Counted from the stretch's first letter, positions 44,313-52,681 are shown. The stretch: DNA of 64,000 bases from Endobacterium cereale (GCF_009617585.1 NZ_WIXI01000043.1:186001-250000); one strand, 5' to 3'. Made by a program: numbers and translations. The notes: generated by a model not told the origin, from the letters alone.

Positions 44313-45434
44313 ATGTATACAATTGACAACATTCACGAATTCTTGCGCGAGCAGCGGCTCGTTTCGAATGCCAGTTTCATGAACGGCGATTACGAAGCCA
44401 CGTCGGTGACCCGGCGCAATCGCAATATCCAGGTAACGACCCTTGCCGAGGGAAACTATCTCATCAAGCAGGCTCTGGATCCCAATTCGGAAAATGGCAA
44501 AACGCTGTGGACCGAAATCCTGTTCTACAACTATCTTTCCGAAAACCCTTCGGAATTTTCCGGTTACGCCGTGTCGTCACGGTCGATCGAAGGGGACGGG
44601 CGGCTGCTTGTGCTCGATTTTCTCAAAGACGCAAAGCCGCTGTGGCAGCATTACAGATCGCGTGGACCGGACAATCTGCCCTTCGCCACGATTGGCGCGC
44701 TGGGAAAGCTGCTTGCCGTTTTCCACCGGACATTCTCGCTGGAGGGTGATCGGCCAGTCATTCCGCCGGCCTTCCTGTCCCGCGCTTTGCCTTTCGGCCT
44801 GCAGGTCAACCGCCCGAAGCCGCAGGTCACCGGACATATTCGCCAGGGCGGGCTGCAATACCTGAGAAGCCTGCAGGCCGACCATGACGTGATGCAGCAG
44901 TGGGAAAAGACCGCCGCCATGTGGAGGCACGACGCCATCATTCATGGGGATGTGAAACTCGACAACATTCTCGTTGTCGGTGCGTCCGGGGACGGCGAGG
45001 GCAAGGGATCCACGGATATCCGCCTGGTTGATTGGGAACTGGTGCAGATTGGTGACCGGGCATGGGATGTCGCCGGCGTCTTTCAGGATTTCGTTTTCTG
45101 GTGGGCGATTTCCATGCCCGAGGGCTTATCCGCAAAGGAGATGGTGCAACAGGCGGCATTTCCGATCGCCAAGCTGAGGCCGGGCATGCGCTGCTTCTGG
45201 AACGCCTATCGGGAAAACCTGCCGCAACTGCCTTCGGATCAGGTGTCCTTTCTGCAGAAAACCGTCCTTCTATCGGGCATACGCATATTGCAGACGGCCT
45301 ATGAGGTCGCATCGAAGTTCGAAAACCTGCCGCCAATTGCAGAAGTGCTGATGGGAATAGGCAAAAGCGTCCTGCGCAAGCCGGAAGAAGCCGCGGAAAG
45401 CCTTTTTGGGATCGAACCGGAGGTCTCGTCATGA
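44313..45434 (+). CDS. APH-fold kinase of a class V-like lanthipeptide pathway (LanK-like)
   Basis: This 373-residue protein has the aminoglycoside-phosphotransferase fold: ATP lysine at Lys52 (YLIKQAL), catalytic loop HGDVKLDN (residues 211-218) and metal loop LVDWELV (Asp240). In class V lanthipeptide synthesis such a stand-alone kinase phosphorylates Ser/Thr of the core, and a HopA1-type lyase then eliminates phosphate. The order precursor-kinase-HopA1-LanC and the ATGA overlap with the HopA1 gene support this. The ribosome-binding site is weak, in line with lower expression than the precursor. Confidence 0.8.
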   Translation: MYTIDNIHEFLREQRLVSNASFMNGDYEATSVTRRNRNIQVTTLAEGNYLIKQALDPNSENGKTLWTEILFYNYLSENPSEFSGYAVSSRSIEGDGRLLVLDFLKDAKPLWQHYRSRGPDNLPFATIGALGKLLAVFHRTFSLEGDRPVIPPAFLSRALPFGLQVNRPKPQVTGHIRQGGLQYLRSLQADHDVMQQWEKTAAMWRHDAIIHGDVKLDNILVVGASGDGEGKGSTDIRLVDWELVQIGDRAWDVAGVFQDFVFWWAISMPEGLSAKEMVQQAAFPIAKLRPGMRCFWNAYRENLPQLPSDQVSFLQKTVLLSGIRILQTAYEVASKFENLPPIAEVLMGIGKSVLRKPEEAAESLFGIEPEVSS

Positions 45435-46138
45435 ATGCCCTGATCGATCCTCGTGACGACGTGGCAAAGGTCATGAATGCCGTCGAAATCCTGTCGCATG
45501 GTTTCTACCGGATCGACGGCATAGAGCGTGATCTTGCAAAGATAAAAGTTCTCGATCCCTCCAAAAACGCGGCTTTGGCAACCTCGGGAAACGACGCGCC
45601 TGAAGAACTGCTGCGCAAGGTCCTGACAACCGACATCTATAACCGGCTCTACAACAGGGCGGAGGCCAAGTTTCCGCGTCTTGACGCTGACATGCTCGGA
45701 GATTTTGTAAATCATCTGTCGCAGGCCAATTGCGGGGAGGGCGCCTGGCAGGATGGATGGAGCCTGTTGGGAGAAGATCCGCAGACGAAAGAAATGGTCC
45801 TCCGATTTGATGGGGTGATGTTCTGGGCGCAGAAGGAGGCCGTTCGACTTTCTGCCGACGGTGAAGGCTGCCGGGTGAGGGCCGGCAAGGAACACAGGTT
45901 CCTCAATGCGCATTTCTACATGGCGCTGGGTGATACCTGCGTTGACGCCCTTGGTTCGCAACCGGGGCCCTTGTTGCGCTTTTTCTGGCACCTGACGGCC
46001 GAAGCCGCGATCGACTATATCGCCGCGATCACGAAGGTACTCAATCAAGCCGGTATCTGTTTCCGGACCAAGGTGCTTTCTTCCCCGCACGAATACAATC
46101 GTTCGGATGCGGGCGTGCTTTATATCCATGCAGCATAG
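45431..46138 (+). CDS. HopA1-family lyase, N-terminal part (ends at in-frame TAG)
   Basis: This is a 235-residue reading frame. It ends YNRSDAGVLYIHAA then TAG at 46136-46138. The same frame continues without another stop as LGQAMPLVLCVYEKIASRM, which is the expected next part of the HopA1 fold. Together the two pieces make 353 codons, about normal for the family. HopA1-type proteins of class V lanthipeptide clusters (LxmY-like) act as phosphothreonine/phosphoserine lyases. The TAG is one transition from CAG (Gln). So this is a recent nonsense mutation, a split enzyme or a sequencing error. Confidence 0.78.
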   Translation: MNALIDPRDDVAKVMNAVEILSHGFYRIDGIERDLAKIKVLDPSKNAALATSGNDAPEELLRKVLTTDIYNRLYNRAEAKFPRLDADMLGDFVNHLSQANCGEGAWQDGWSLLGEDPQTKEMVLRFDGVMFWAQKEAVRLSADGEGCRVRAGKEHRFLNAHFYMALGDTCVDALGSQPGPLLRFFWHLTAEAAIDYIAAITKVLNQAGICFRTKVLSSPHEYNRSDAGVLYIHAA

Positions 46139-46150
46139 CTTGGCCAGGCC

Positions 46151-46492
46151 ATGCCGCTTGTCCTTTGCGTTTATGAAAAAATCGCCTCTCGCATGTCGGC
46201 AAGCGTACCGCTGTTCACGCGCGCCATCGCACCGGGCCTGGCTTTTGCGGAGGATCCCGGAAGTGGCGACAGTTTCGGGATTTCGAGATCCATGCTGATG
46301 GCCGATATCCTGATCGCAAATGCCTTCGTCTCCCGTGAGGCTGACCCTGACCGATTGATGCTCGATGCCTTTCGCGCTGCAGGCCTGCTGCCCAGACGAC
46401 CCTATGCGCCCGAAGCGCATCTGGAACACTATGAAACGCTGATCATTGGAGCCCTGAAGGAATGGAGCGGCCATGAAAATCGACAGGCTTGA
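46151..46492 (+). CDS. HopA1-family lyase, C-terminal part (in frame with the gene upstream)
   Basis: This is 113 residues from an ATG 12 bases after the TAG. It holds the conserved HopA1 tail PLFTRAIAPGLAFAEDPG, GDSFGISRSML and RRPYAPEAH. If translation restarts here, the lyase could assemble from two chains; no clear Shine-Dalgarno is seen before the ATG. The end overlaps the LanC start by 20 bases. No second disabling mutation is present, which argues that the break is recent or tolerated. Confidence 0.65.
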   Translation: MPLVLCVYEKIASRMSASVPLFTRAIAPGLAFAEDPGSGDSFGISRSMLMADILIANAFVSREADPDRLMLDAFRAAGLLPRRPYAPEAHLEHYETLIIGALKEWSGHENRQA

Positions 46493-47816
46493 GGCATTCC
46501 TGCCCGCCAATGCGAGCAAGGGTTTGCTCGATGAGGCCATCCGCATCGGTGACCACCTCGTGGAAACGGCAATTCGGCAGGATCACGCCTTGCCTTGCAA
46601 CTGGATGGGCCGGCGTGACATCGAAGATGCCGAGATTGCACGGTATTCGAAACGAACCGTAGCCTTGAGCCCCGAACTTTATAGTGGCTCTGCCGGAATA
46701 GCGTTGTTCCTGGGTGAGCTTTATGCCGCCACCGGAAAGGCGGCTTATGCGCAGGCCGCGTTCGGTGCCTGGCTGCGCTCGTGCCACTACATGAAGACAA
46801 ACGATTTTCCGGCCTCTCCGATTTCCTTTTACGCAGGCGATCTCGGGCTGATTTACATCGGTGCCCGCCTGATCGACCAAGGGGCGGCCCCGATGGGGAT
46901 CGCCATGGGTGAGATCACAGCAATGGAAACGCGGCTGTGGGAGGGGCTTTGTGTCAAGCATTCGCTGGATCTGATCGGCGGCAATGCTGGTGCCATTCCC
47001 GTGCTCCTTTATTTGCAGAAACGTTTTCAGCGCGCGGCTTACGGTGAGCTCGCCCGGAAATGTGCGGAGGAGATCGTCGAGAGAAGCCAGTGGCATGACG
47101 GGATGTGCTTTTGGACGTCGGAAAAGATTCATGGTGTCGAGTTGCAAAACCCGCCGCTGACCGGATTTTCGCATGGGGCGACCGGGCTTGCGATCGGTCT
47201 GCTGGAGGCGTTCCGGGCTTTCGGCGAGGAAACCTTCCTTCACCACGCGCGCGGCGCTTTCAATTTCGAGGACAGCCTCTTCAACGCTGATGTCGGCAAC
47301 TGGGTCGATACTCGCCAGCCGCATGCCAAGAAGGATGGCAAGATTGTCGGTACGTTTCGACATGCATGGTGTCATGGGGCGCCGGGCATAGGGCTTGCCC
47401 ATCGCAGGGCAGCCGAGCTGGATACGGTGCGGGCGGACTATCACGAAGCCCTGTCCAATGCCGCGGTAGAGGCAACATTGACGGCGCTGGAGGCACGGTC
47501 GCAATCGGTCGAGGCCGACGTTACGCTTTGCCATGGGAGCCTAGGGCTTTCGGATATCATTCTGGAGCACGGACTGCGCAGGCGCGACGAGGCGCTGATT
47601 GTGGCGGCCCGCACGGCGAGCCTGCGTATCCTCTCAAACCGGTTTTCGCTGAAGTCGATGCCTTCCGGCCTTCAGGCTGGAGGGTATAGCCCATGCCTGA
47701 TGGTGGGGCTTGCCGGTATCGGCCTACATTGTCTTCGTCTTGAAGATCCGGCCATCGGATCCATCTTGCTGCCAACCTCGGAAACCTGCGAGGTCAGGAA
47801 GGCGCGTCATGTCTAG
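46473..47816 (+). CDS. LanC-like lanthionine cyclase
   Basis: This 447-residue protein has the alpha/alpha toroid of LanC. The zinc ligands are visible as Cys300 (AWCHGAPGIG), Cys353 and His354 (LCHGSLGLS). His234 in GFSHGATG matches the catalytic His of NisC, and LYSGSAGIALFL is the first GxxG repeat. LanC adds the Cys thiol to dehydro residues to form rings. Class V clusters described from actinomycetes are not known for a LanC, so its pairing with the kinase and HopA1 lyase is notable. Its stop overlaps the convergent antitoxin gene by 4 bases. Confidence 0.9.
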   Translation: MKIDRLEAFLPANASKGLLDEAIRIGDHLVETAIRQDHALPCNWMGRRDIEDAEIARYSKRTVALSPELYSGSAGIALFLGELYAATGKAAYAQAAFGAWLRSCHYMKTNDFPASPISFYAGDLGLIYIGARLIDQGAAPMGIAMGEITAMETRLWEGLCVKHSLDLIGGNAGAIPVLLYLQKRFQRAAYGELARKCAEEIVERSQWHDGMCFWTSEKIHGVELQNPPLTGFSHGATGLAIGLLEAFRAFGEETFLHHARGAFNFEDSLFNADVGNWVDTRQPHAKKDGKIVGTFRHAWCHGAPGIGLAHRRAAELDTVRADYHEALSNAAVEATLTALEARSQSVEADVTLCHGSLGLSDIILEHGLRRRDEALIVAARTASLRILSNRFSLKSMPSGLQAGGYSPCLMVGLAGIGLHCLRLEDPAIGSILLPTSETCEVRKARHV

Positions 47817-48205
47817 CTGCCGGTATCAGGGACGCGGCACGACTTTGGGCCGTCCTCCAGATGCCGGATAATCTCGCCAAGTCCGTCCTCGCCGCCGATC
47901 ATCTCGACCGGACGACAGCCGAGCGCGTCATTGTCACCATGCAGCCAGTCGCGCGCTAGCGCCTCGTCGCCGGCATGTCTGAGCGTGCGAAAAAGCCGGA
48001 TGAGCAGAAGCGCGCGGTCGCAAGGGCCTGTACCCTTGCGCAGGAGCTGATCCAGTCGCGTCATGTCGATGGCATGCGTTTCGCTGACACCGATCGTGGC
48101 GGCAAATGTCGCGGTATCGAGACCGAGCCTTTCGGCCGCGATCACCGCCGCCTGTGTCATGATCTGCGCTTCCGAAATGATTGGTGCGCGTTTGCGACTA
48201 TCCAA
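47813..48205 (-). CDS. MbcA/ParS/Xre-type (DUF2384) antitoxin-like protein, orphan
   Basis: This 130-residue protein has an N-terminal Xre-like helical region (AAERLGLDTATFAATIGVSET) and a C-terminal toxin-binding domain pattern ALLLIRLFRTLRHAGDEALARDWLHGDNDALGCRPVEMI. Such proteins usually neutralise a RES-domain NAD-depleting toxin encoded directly downstream. Here the downstream side is the convergent LanC gene, so no toxin is present. It may be a leftover or a DNA-binding regulator of its neighbours. Confidence 0.75.
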   Translation of the reverse strand: MDSRKRAPIISEAQIMTQAAVIAAERLGLDTATFAATIGVSETHAIDMTRLDQLLRKGTGPCDRALLLIRLFRTLRHAGDEALARDWLHGDNDALGCRPVEMIGGEDGLGEIIRHLEDGPKSCRVPDTGS

Positions 48206-48284
48206 AATCCGTCTCCCTGCCCGCGTTCTGAATGGCGCAAATGCGAGTGTGATTCAATGTTTTCGCACGCATCAGAGGGCTCGC

Positions 48285-48434
48285 ATGAAAGCCGTTGACT
48301 TCATCCGTAATCGGGCGCATGCCACCGCCATGGCGGAGCCCGACCGGGCGCCGTTCTTTCAAAGGACAACCGAGATGAACCCCGACAGTCGAAGTTCGAC
48401 GTCACCATACCGACCCGTCTCTCTGGTTCCCTGA
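48285..48434 (+). promoter_or_regulatory. Candidate leader-peptide ORF upstream of corA
   Basis: A 49-codon frame starts MKAVDFIRNRAH behind AGAGGG and ends SPYRPVSLVP, with EPDRAP in the middle and a second in-frame ATG (MNPDSRSS). Its stop is followed at once by CCTCCT (48435-48440), complementary to the corA Shine-Dalgarno AGGAG (48477-48481). A stem CGGGGAACC/GGTCCCCG (one bulged base) lies between. This resembles the proline-containing CorL/MgtL leaders that sense magnesium or translation speed. Confidence 0.45.
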
Positions 48435-48486
48435 CCTCCTGCGGTCATGGCTCCCGGGGAACCGATGGTCCCCGATAGGAGCTGAC

Positions 48487-49491
48487 ATGCTGCGCATCCA
48501 TGCCCACGACCTTGATCGCCTCGTCACCGTCGCCACCGATCCGGTGGAACTGCCGGTTGCCGATGCTCTTACCAATGCCGTCTGGTACGATCTGGTCGAA
48601 CCGACTGCCGAAGAAGAGCGCCTTGTCGGGGAGCTGCTCGGTATCGCCGTGCCGACTGCCGACGAGATGGAGGATATCGAACTTTCCGCCCGTCTCTATC
48701 AGGAGAGCGGCGCCGAGTTCATGACCATGACCGTGCTGACCCGCCCCGATGCAGGCGCACCGCGAAAAGTGCCGGTCACCTTCATCATCAAGGGCCAGGT
48801 CCTCGTCACCGTGCGCTATTCCGAGCCGCGGCCGTTCGATGCCTTCATGGCGCGCGCCCGCCGTGGCGGCGGTGGCGGTGTCCATTGTGGTTACGGCGAA
48901 CTGGTGATGACCGGTCTCGTCGAAGCCATCATCGACCGCATGGCCGATACGCTGGAGCGGCTGGGCAACGATATCGACCAGATTTCCCGCGATGTTTTCG
49001 AGACCAAAACCGCCAAGGCCGACAAGAAGACCCGTGACCTGCAGGAACTGATGCGCGAAATCGGCCTGAAGGGCGAGTTCATCACCGTCGTGCGCGAAAG
49101 CCTCGTCAGTGTTTCGCGTGTTGTTGCCTATTATTCGGCGATCGATGGCGTGGATCGCAAACTGCCGAAGGAAGTGCGTCAGCGCCTGAAACTGCTGCAG
49201 CGGGATGCGGCTTCGCTGGGAGATCATTCCGCCTTCCTGTCGGGCAAGATCAATTTCCTGCTGGATGCGACGCTTGGCCTGATCAATCTCGAGCAGAACC
49301 AGATCATCAAGATCTTTTCGGTGGCGTCCGTGGTGTTTCTGCCGCCGACGCTGGTTGCTTCGGTCTATGGCATGAACTTCGCTTTCCAGCCGGAACTGCA
49401 GTGGCATTACGGGTATCACATGGCGTTGGCGATGATGGTTGTCTCGATGGCGCTGCCCTTCCTGTATTTCAAGCGCAAGGGCTGGCTGTGA
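48487..49491 (+). CDS. corA: CorA-family magnesium/divalent cation transporter
   Basis: This 334-residue protein has a large N-terminal cytoplasmic domain, a long stalk helix (RDLQELMREIGLKGEF) and two C-terminal membrane helices joined by the YGMNF selectivity motif (VYGMNFAFQPEL). The C-terminus is basic (YFKRKGWL). It imports Mg2+, Co2+ or Ni2+ as a pentamer. AGGAG lies five bases before the ATG, in a region that can pair with CTCCT of the leader. Confidence 0.95.
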   Translation: MLRIHAHDLDRLVTVATDPVELPVADALTNAVWYDLVEPTAEEERLVGELLGIAVPTADEMEDIELSARLYQESGAEFMTMTVLTRPDAGAPRKVPVTFIIKGQVLVTVRYSEPRPFDAFMARARRGGGGGVHCGYGELVMTGLVEAIIDRMADTLERLGNDIDQISRDVFETKTAKADKKTRDLQELMREIGLKGEFITVVRESLVSVSRVVAYYSAIDGVDRKLPKEVRQRLKLLQRDAASLGDHSAFLSGKINFLLDATLGLINLEQNQIIKIFSVASVVFLPPTLVASVYGMNFAFQPELQWHYGYHMALAMMVVSMALPFLYFKRKGWL

Positions 49492-49591
49492 TGCCATGAA
49501 CAGGATGCGAGGGGACTTGTTGCCGCCAAGCAACGCCCTTCGCGCCTTCTTGGCTGTACTTGACCATATAAGTCTCCGACCTGACTTGACC

Positions 49592-49610
49592 TTGGCGCTA
49601 TAAGCGCCAA
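49592..49610. terminator. Perfect hairpin between corA and the YiiG-like gene
   Basis: TTGGCGCT-ATA-AGCGCCAA is an 8-bp stem with a 3-base loop. No T-run follows, so it could be an operator or a weak terminator of corA. Confidence 0.5.
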
Positions 49611-49654
49611 ATGCGCCGGTATTTGAATAATCCGTATATCAGGGGTCAAAATCC

Positions 49655-50614
49655 ATGCGGTCTTTTCTGTCGAAGGCGCTTGCCACGGCTGCCATTGCCA
49701 TTCTCATGCAGGGGCCGCTTGCGGCGCCGATCCTGCTGCCCGCGACCGCTTTTGCGCAATCTGCGACCGCGGCCGAAGACGTCGCGTCCGACGAGGCGAT
49801 CGACAAGATGAACACCTATGTCGATTTTCTCAACCGCTCGCTGCGCGCATCGGAATCGCTGCAGCGTTACGAAAGCTGGGTCGACATGAAAAAGGGCCCG
49901 ACCGGCAAGGAGCGCAACGTCTACGGGCTTTATTCGCTCTATGACGTTCGCGACAAGATCGCTGCCGTCGAGGAGGCCGCCAAGGCCGAGCCGAAACTGC
50001 CGGAACTCGATGCCGCCATGCTGGCCTATGCGCAGACTTACCAGCAACTGGCGCCGGTGATCGAGAAGGCCAACAAATATTACGAGCGACAGGACTACAA
50101 GTCCGACAAGATGGAAGGGGCCAAGGCTTTCCACAAGGAGATCGCGGCGCTTGCCCCCGTCTTCGAGGAGCACCGCGAGGCTGCCGATGCGGCGCTGCGC
50201 GTGGAAAAGGTCAAGGTCGATCTCGCTTCGCTGAACGCGCTGGAAAAGGCGGAAGGCAAGAAGTCGCGCTGGCATGTGCGCAATGTCATGCTGCGCGCCG
50301 AAGCGATCATGGAACTGCTGCCCAGCAACGAAAAGCCTGTGGTCGACATGGTCGCCTTCAAGCCGGTGCTGGATGCCTATGCGAGTGCCGTGCGCGAATT
50401 CGATGATTACGCCATCGAGCATCCGGACAGTTTTCACGTGTTCGAATCCGCTCCGGCTTCGCTTCTGTCGAAACTGCGCGACATCGATGAAAAACTGCAA
50501 AAGGCAAAGGGTGACGCCCGCAAGGGCGCCAGCCGCGATCTCGACTGGCTGGTCAACGACTACAACATGATGGTGACCACCTCGCAGTCCGCGACGACGT
50601 TTGCCAAGGATTGA
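49655..50614 (+). CDS. YiiG/DUF3829 family exported protein
   Basis: This 319-residue protein has a Sec signal peptide (cleavage near AFAQ). The mature part is almost all helical with KMNTYVDFLNRSLRASESLQRY near the start, KYYERQDYKSDKMEGAKAFH in the middle and VNDYNMMVTTSQ at the end, the DUF3829 pattern. Many members are lipoproteins; this one lacks a lipobox cysteine. Its function is unknown. Confidence 0.82.
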   Translation: MRSFLSKALATAAIAILMQGPLAAPILLPATAFAQSATAAEDVASDEAIDKMNTYVDFLNRSLRASESLQRYESWVDMKKGPTGKERNVYGLYSLYDVRDKIAAVEEAAKAEPKLPELDAAMLAYAQTYQQLAPVIEKANKYYERQDYKSDKMEGAKAFHKEIAALAPVFEEHREAADAALRVEKVKVDLASLNALEKAEGKKSRWHVRNVMLRAEAIMELLPSNEKPVVDMVAFKPVLDAYASAVREFDDYAIEHPDSFHVFESAPASLLSKLRDIDEKLQKAKGDARKGASRDLDWLVNDYNMMVTTSQSATTFAKD

Positions 50615-50625
50615 TATCGACGGCC

Positions 50626-50655
50626 ACACGGCGGCACGTTTTTGTGCTGCCGTGT
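50626..50655. terminator. Bidirectional terminator between convergent genes
   Basis: ACACGGCGGCAC pairs with GTGCTGCCGTGT (12 bp, one G-U) around the loop GTTTTT. It sits between the YiiG-like stop at 50614 and the convergent stop at 50669. Confidence 0.75.
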
Positions 50656-50668
50656 CCTGTCACGGTCG

Positions 50669-51085
50669 TCAGGGGCAACGCTTCACAACCCGGAAGATCG
50701 AAAACTCACCTTTTGACAGGTCGTAATCGAACTTTCCGTAAGATGTCATGTTGGTTTCGTCGGTAAAACGGGTGAAGCTTTTTCCATCTTCCCATTCGGG
50801 TTTGAATATACCCTTGACCAGTTCGATGCCGACCTTGCTGCCGCGTACATAGGTTATGCGCCAGCATGTGCCTGCATAATCAGGCGGCGGCTTTCTCACC
50901 ACGACATCCCGGTCAGTATCGAAATCGCGGAAAGGCACGATAAAAGCGCCTGATACAACAATGCCTTCGGCATGAACCGGCCCGGCCAGCGTCATGCAAG
51001 ACAGGGAAATGCCAAATCCCGCCGCAAGTGCCGACCATGGCATGCTTCGCTGTCCAAGTGAACGGTGAGATCTCTGGTTCTCCAT
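50669..51085 (-). CDS. Exported protein of unknown function
   Basis: The start MENQRSHRSLGQRSMPWS at 51085 gives 138 residues. A hydrophobic stretch SALAAGFGISLSCMTLAG and AHA at the end of it indicate a Sec signal with a long basic n-region; translation may instead start at the internal Met before the hydrophobic part. The mature protein has a Cys near the middle (AGTCWRITYV) and one at the end (VVKRCP), possibly a disulfide. I recognise no family. Confidence 0.6.
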   Translation of the reverse strand: MENQRSHRSLGQRSMPWSALAAGFGISLSCMTLAGPVHAEGIVVSGAFIVPFRDFDTDRDVVVRKPPPDYAGTCWRITYVRGSKVGIELVKGIFKPEWEDGKSFTRFTDETNMTSYGKFDYDLSKGEFSIFRVVKRCP

Positions 51086-51173
51086 GGAAAAATCTGCCCC
51101 TTCTATCTTCCGTCGATGGATAGATGGAGCAGGCTTTTGCGGATGCCAGTAAGGCGATGTGGTTGCCTGGTCT

Positions 51174-52493
51174 TCAGTTGCTGCCGACTGTCGGCTCGAA
51201 ATCCGGCAACAGCTTGCACGCCTCGTCATAGGTTTTGCGCTTTTCCTCGCAAAGCGCCGCCACCGATTGTTTGGTCGGCTTTTCACCTTTGTCGATCCAG
51301 TTCAGCATGGATGAAAATAGTGCCGCATATTGCGGTGTCGACAGTTTTGAGTGTTCGGCCTCGTCGGAAAAATTCTGGACAAGCAGATCACCATTGCCGG
51401 CGCGTTCGACCGTCTGGCGATAGATCGCCTCATGATCGACGAAAACGGTTGGATCGTCCTTGGCGTGGAGCGTGATGGTCGGGGCGACGATCTGTCCGGT
51501 GAGATCGGCATCATAGGCCATGGCCCGACGCGCCTCCAGATCGGCGGTGAAACGTTCGACGCCCTTGTTCAGTGCCGCGTCGTCGTCGGATCCCTTGTAT
51601 TCAACCTTGGAATTGTCGAACGGTTTTTTGCCGTCGAGACGGCGCCAGACGATGTCCGAGAAAAGGCCGGTCGCCCAGGAGAGATGCGCAACAAAAGTCT
51701 TTTCCGGCACATGCGTGACGGCGAGAATGTTTTTCAGGTTTTTTGTCTGTTCCTGCGTGCGTTTGTCGGGGCTAAGCGACAGGCCGGTGCATTCGTCGAC
51801 GCGTTTTTCCAGCTCCTTGCGTTTCATCGTTTCGCCTTTTGGCAGACCCTGCCAGACGGGATATTGCGCCTCATCGGCACGCGGATGGTTTTTGCAATAA
51901 TACTGGTAGACGGCGCGCAGATCTGCCCGGAAATCATAACCACGGCTGCCGCCGGCCAGCAGGCCGCTGGTCAGCACGATGCCGTCGTAGTTTTTGGCGC
52001 CGCGCCAGTCGAGCGCGTAAAGCTCGGCGGTCTTGGCCGCGACATTGCCGCCCCAGGACTGGCCGTGAAGAAGCACGTGTTTTGGCTTGCCAAGCAGCCG
52101 GATGGCGATGCGGCGGACATTGTCGGTATCGGCTGCCGCCATGCGCACGCCATAGCCTTGGCGGCGATAGTTGGAGCCGGCCCAGGCGTAACCTTCCTGA
52201 ACGGTGACGGCGAAACGTTCCAGATCTTCCACCGGATCATCCGGTTTCGGCTTGGCCGTGCGTGGGCCGCCATGGGCATGCACGACCAGCGTGCCGTTCC
52301 AGTTCTTTGGTTTGGCAATCCAGTAATAGGCGCCGCGCGCGTCTTGGCCGGCAAAACATTCGGTGCCCGCCGGGAGTACTTCCGGGCAGTCTTTTGATGT
52401 CGGTTCTGTGCCGCGACGTTGCTGGGCCTCGGCCGGCAGGGCGTTGACGGCGCCGAGCACGAGCGACGGTAAAAGCAGTGTGGTGAAACGCAT
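51174..52493 (-). CDS. Secreted alpha/beta hydrolase
   Basis: This 439-residue protein has a signal peptide ending PAEAQ. The nucleophile elbow is HGQSWGG (Ser146), with an oxyanion-hole HAHGGP near residue 73 and LHAKDDPTVFVDHEAIY towards the C-terminus supplying the acid. Conserved Cys pairs (CPEVLPAGTEC; CKLLPDF at the end) suggest periplasmic disulfides. It could be an esterase or tannase/feruloyl-esterase-like enzyme; the substrate is unknown. Confidence 0.82.
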   Translation of the reverse strand: MRFTTLLLPSLVLGAVNALPAEAQQRRGTEPTSKDCPEVLPAGTECFAGQDARGAYYWIAKPKNWNGTLVVHAHGGPRTAKPKPDDPVEDLERFAVTVQEGYAWAGSNYRRQGYGVRMAAADTDNVRRIAIRLLGKPKHVLLHGQSWGGNVAAKTAELYALDWRGAKNYDGIVLTSGLLAGGSRGYDFRADLRAVYQYYCKNHPRADEAQYPVWQGLPKGETMKRKELEKRVDECTGLSLSPDKRTQEQTKNLKNILAVTHVPEKTFVAHLSWATGLFSDIVWRRLDGKKPFDNSKVEYKGSDDDAALNKGVERFTADLEARRAMAYDADLTGQIVAPTITLHAKDDPTVFVDHEAIYRQTVERAGNGDLLVQNFSDEAEHSKLSTPQYAALFSSMLNWIDKGEKPTKQSVAALCEEKRKTYDEACKLLPDFEPTVGSN

Positions 52494-52623
52494 GAAAAAC
52501 TCCTCCTGACCCAGCCCACGGATGAAATTATGGCGATGGGCAGGGGAGGCAACGGGCGGTGGGTCGCGAAACTAAGCGAACAAGCGAGCCTTGGCGCGAG
52601 TGGGTCATTTCCTTCCCAAACAC

Positions 52624-52655
52624 AAAACGGGACGGGTGGTTTCCCACCCATCCCG
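52624..52655 (-). terminator. Intrinsic terminator of the first aldo/keto reductase gene
   Basis: Minus strand CGGGATGGGTGG and CCACCCGTCCCG form a stem (one mismatch) around GAAA, followed by TTTTGTG. It lies 26 bases beyond the stop at 52682. Confidence 0.8.
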
Positions 52656-52681
52656 CCTTGAAAAGCATTGAGATCGGGGAA

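Noticed and set aside
43702..44322. A 206-codon open frame opposite the lanthipeptide precursor with a repeated VEQPVVA...TIQQQ pattern
   Set aside because: It is the mirror of the four cores. Differences between repeats are silent in the plus-strand frame, which has the better ribosome-binding site and fits the neighbours.
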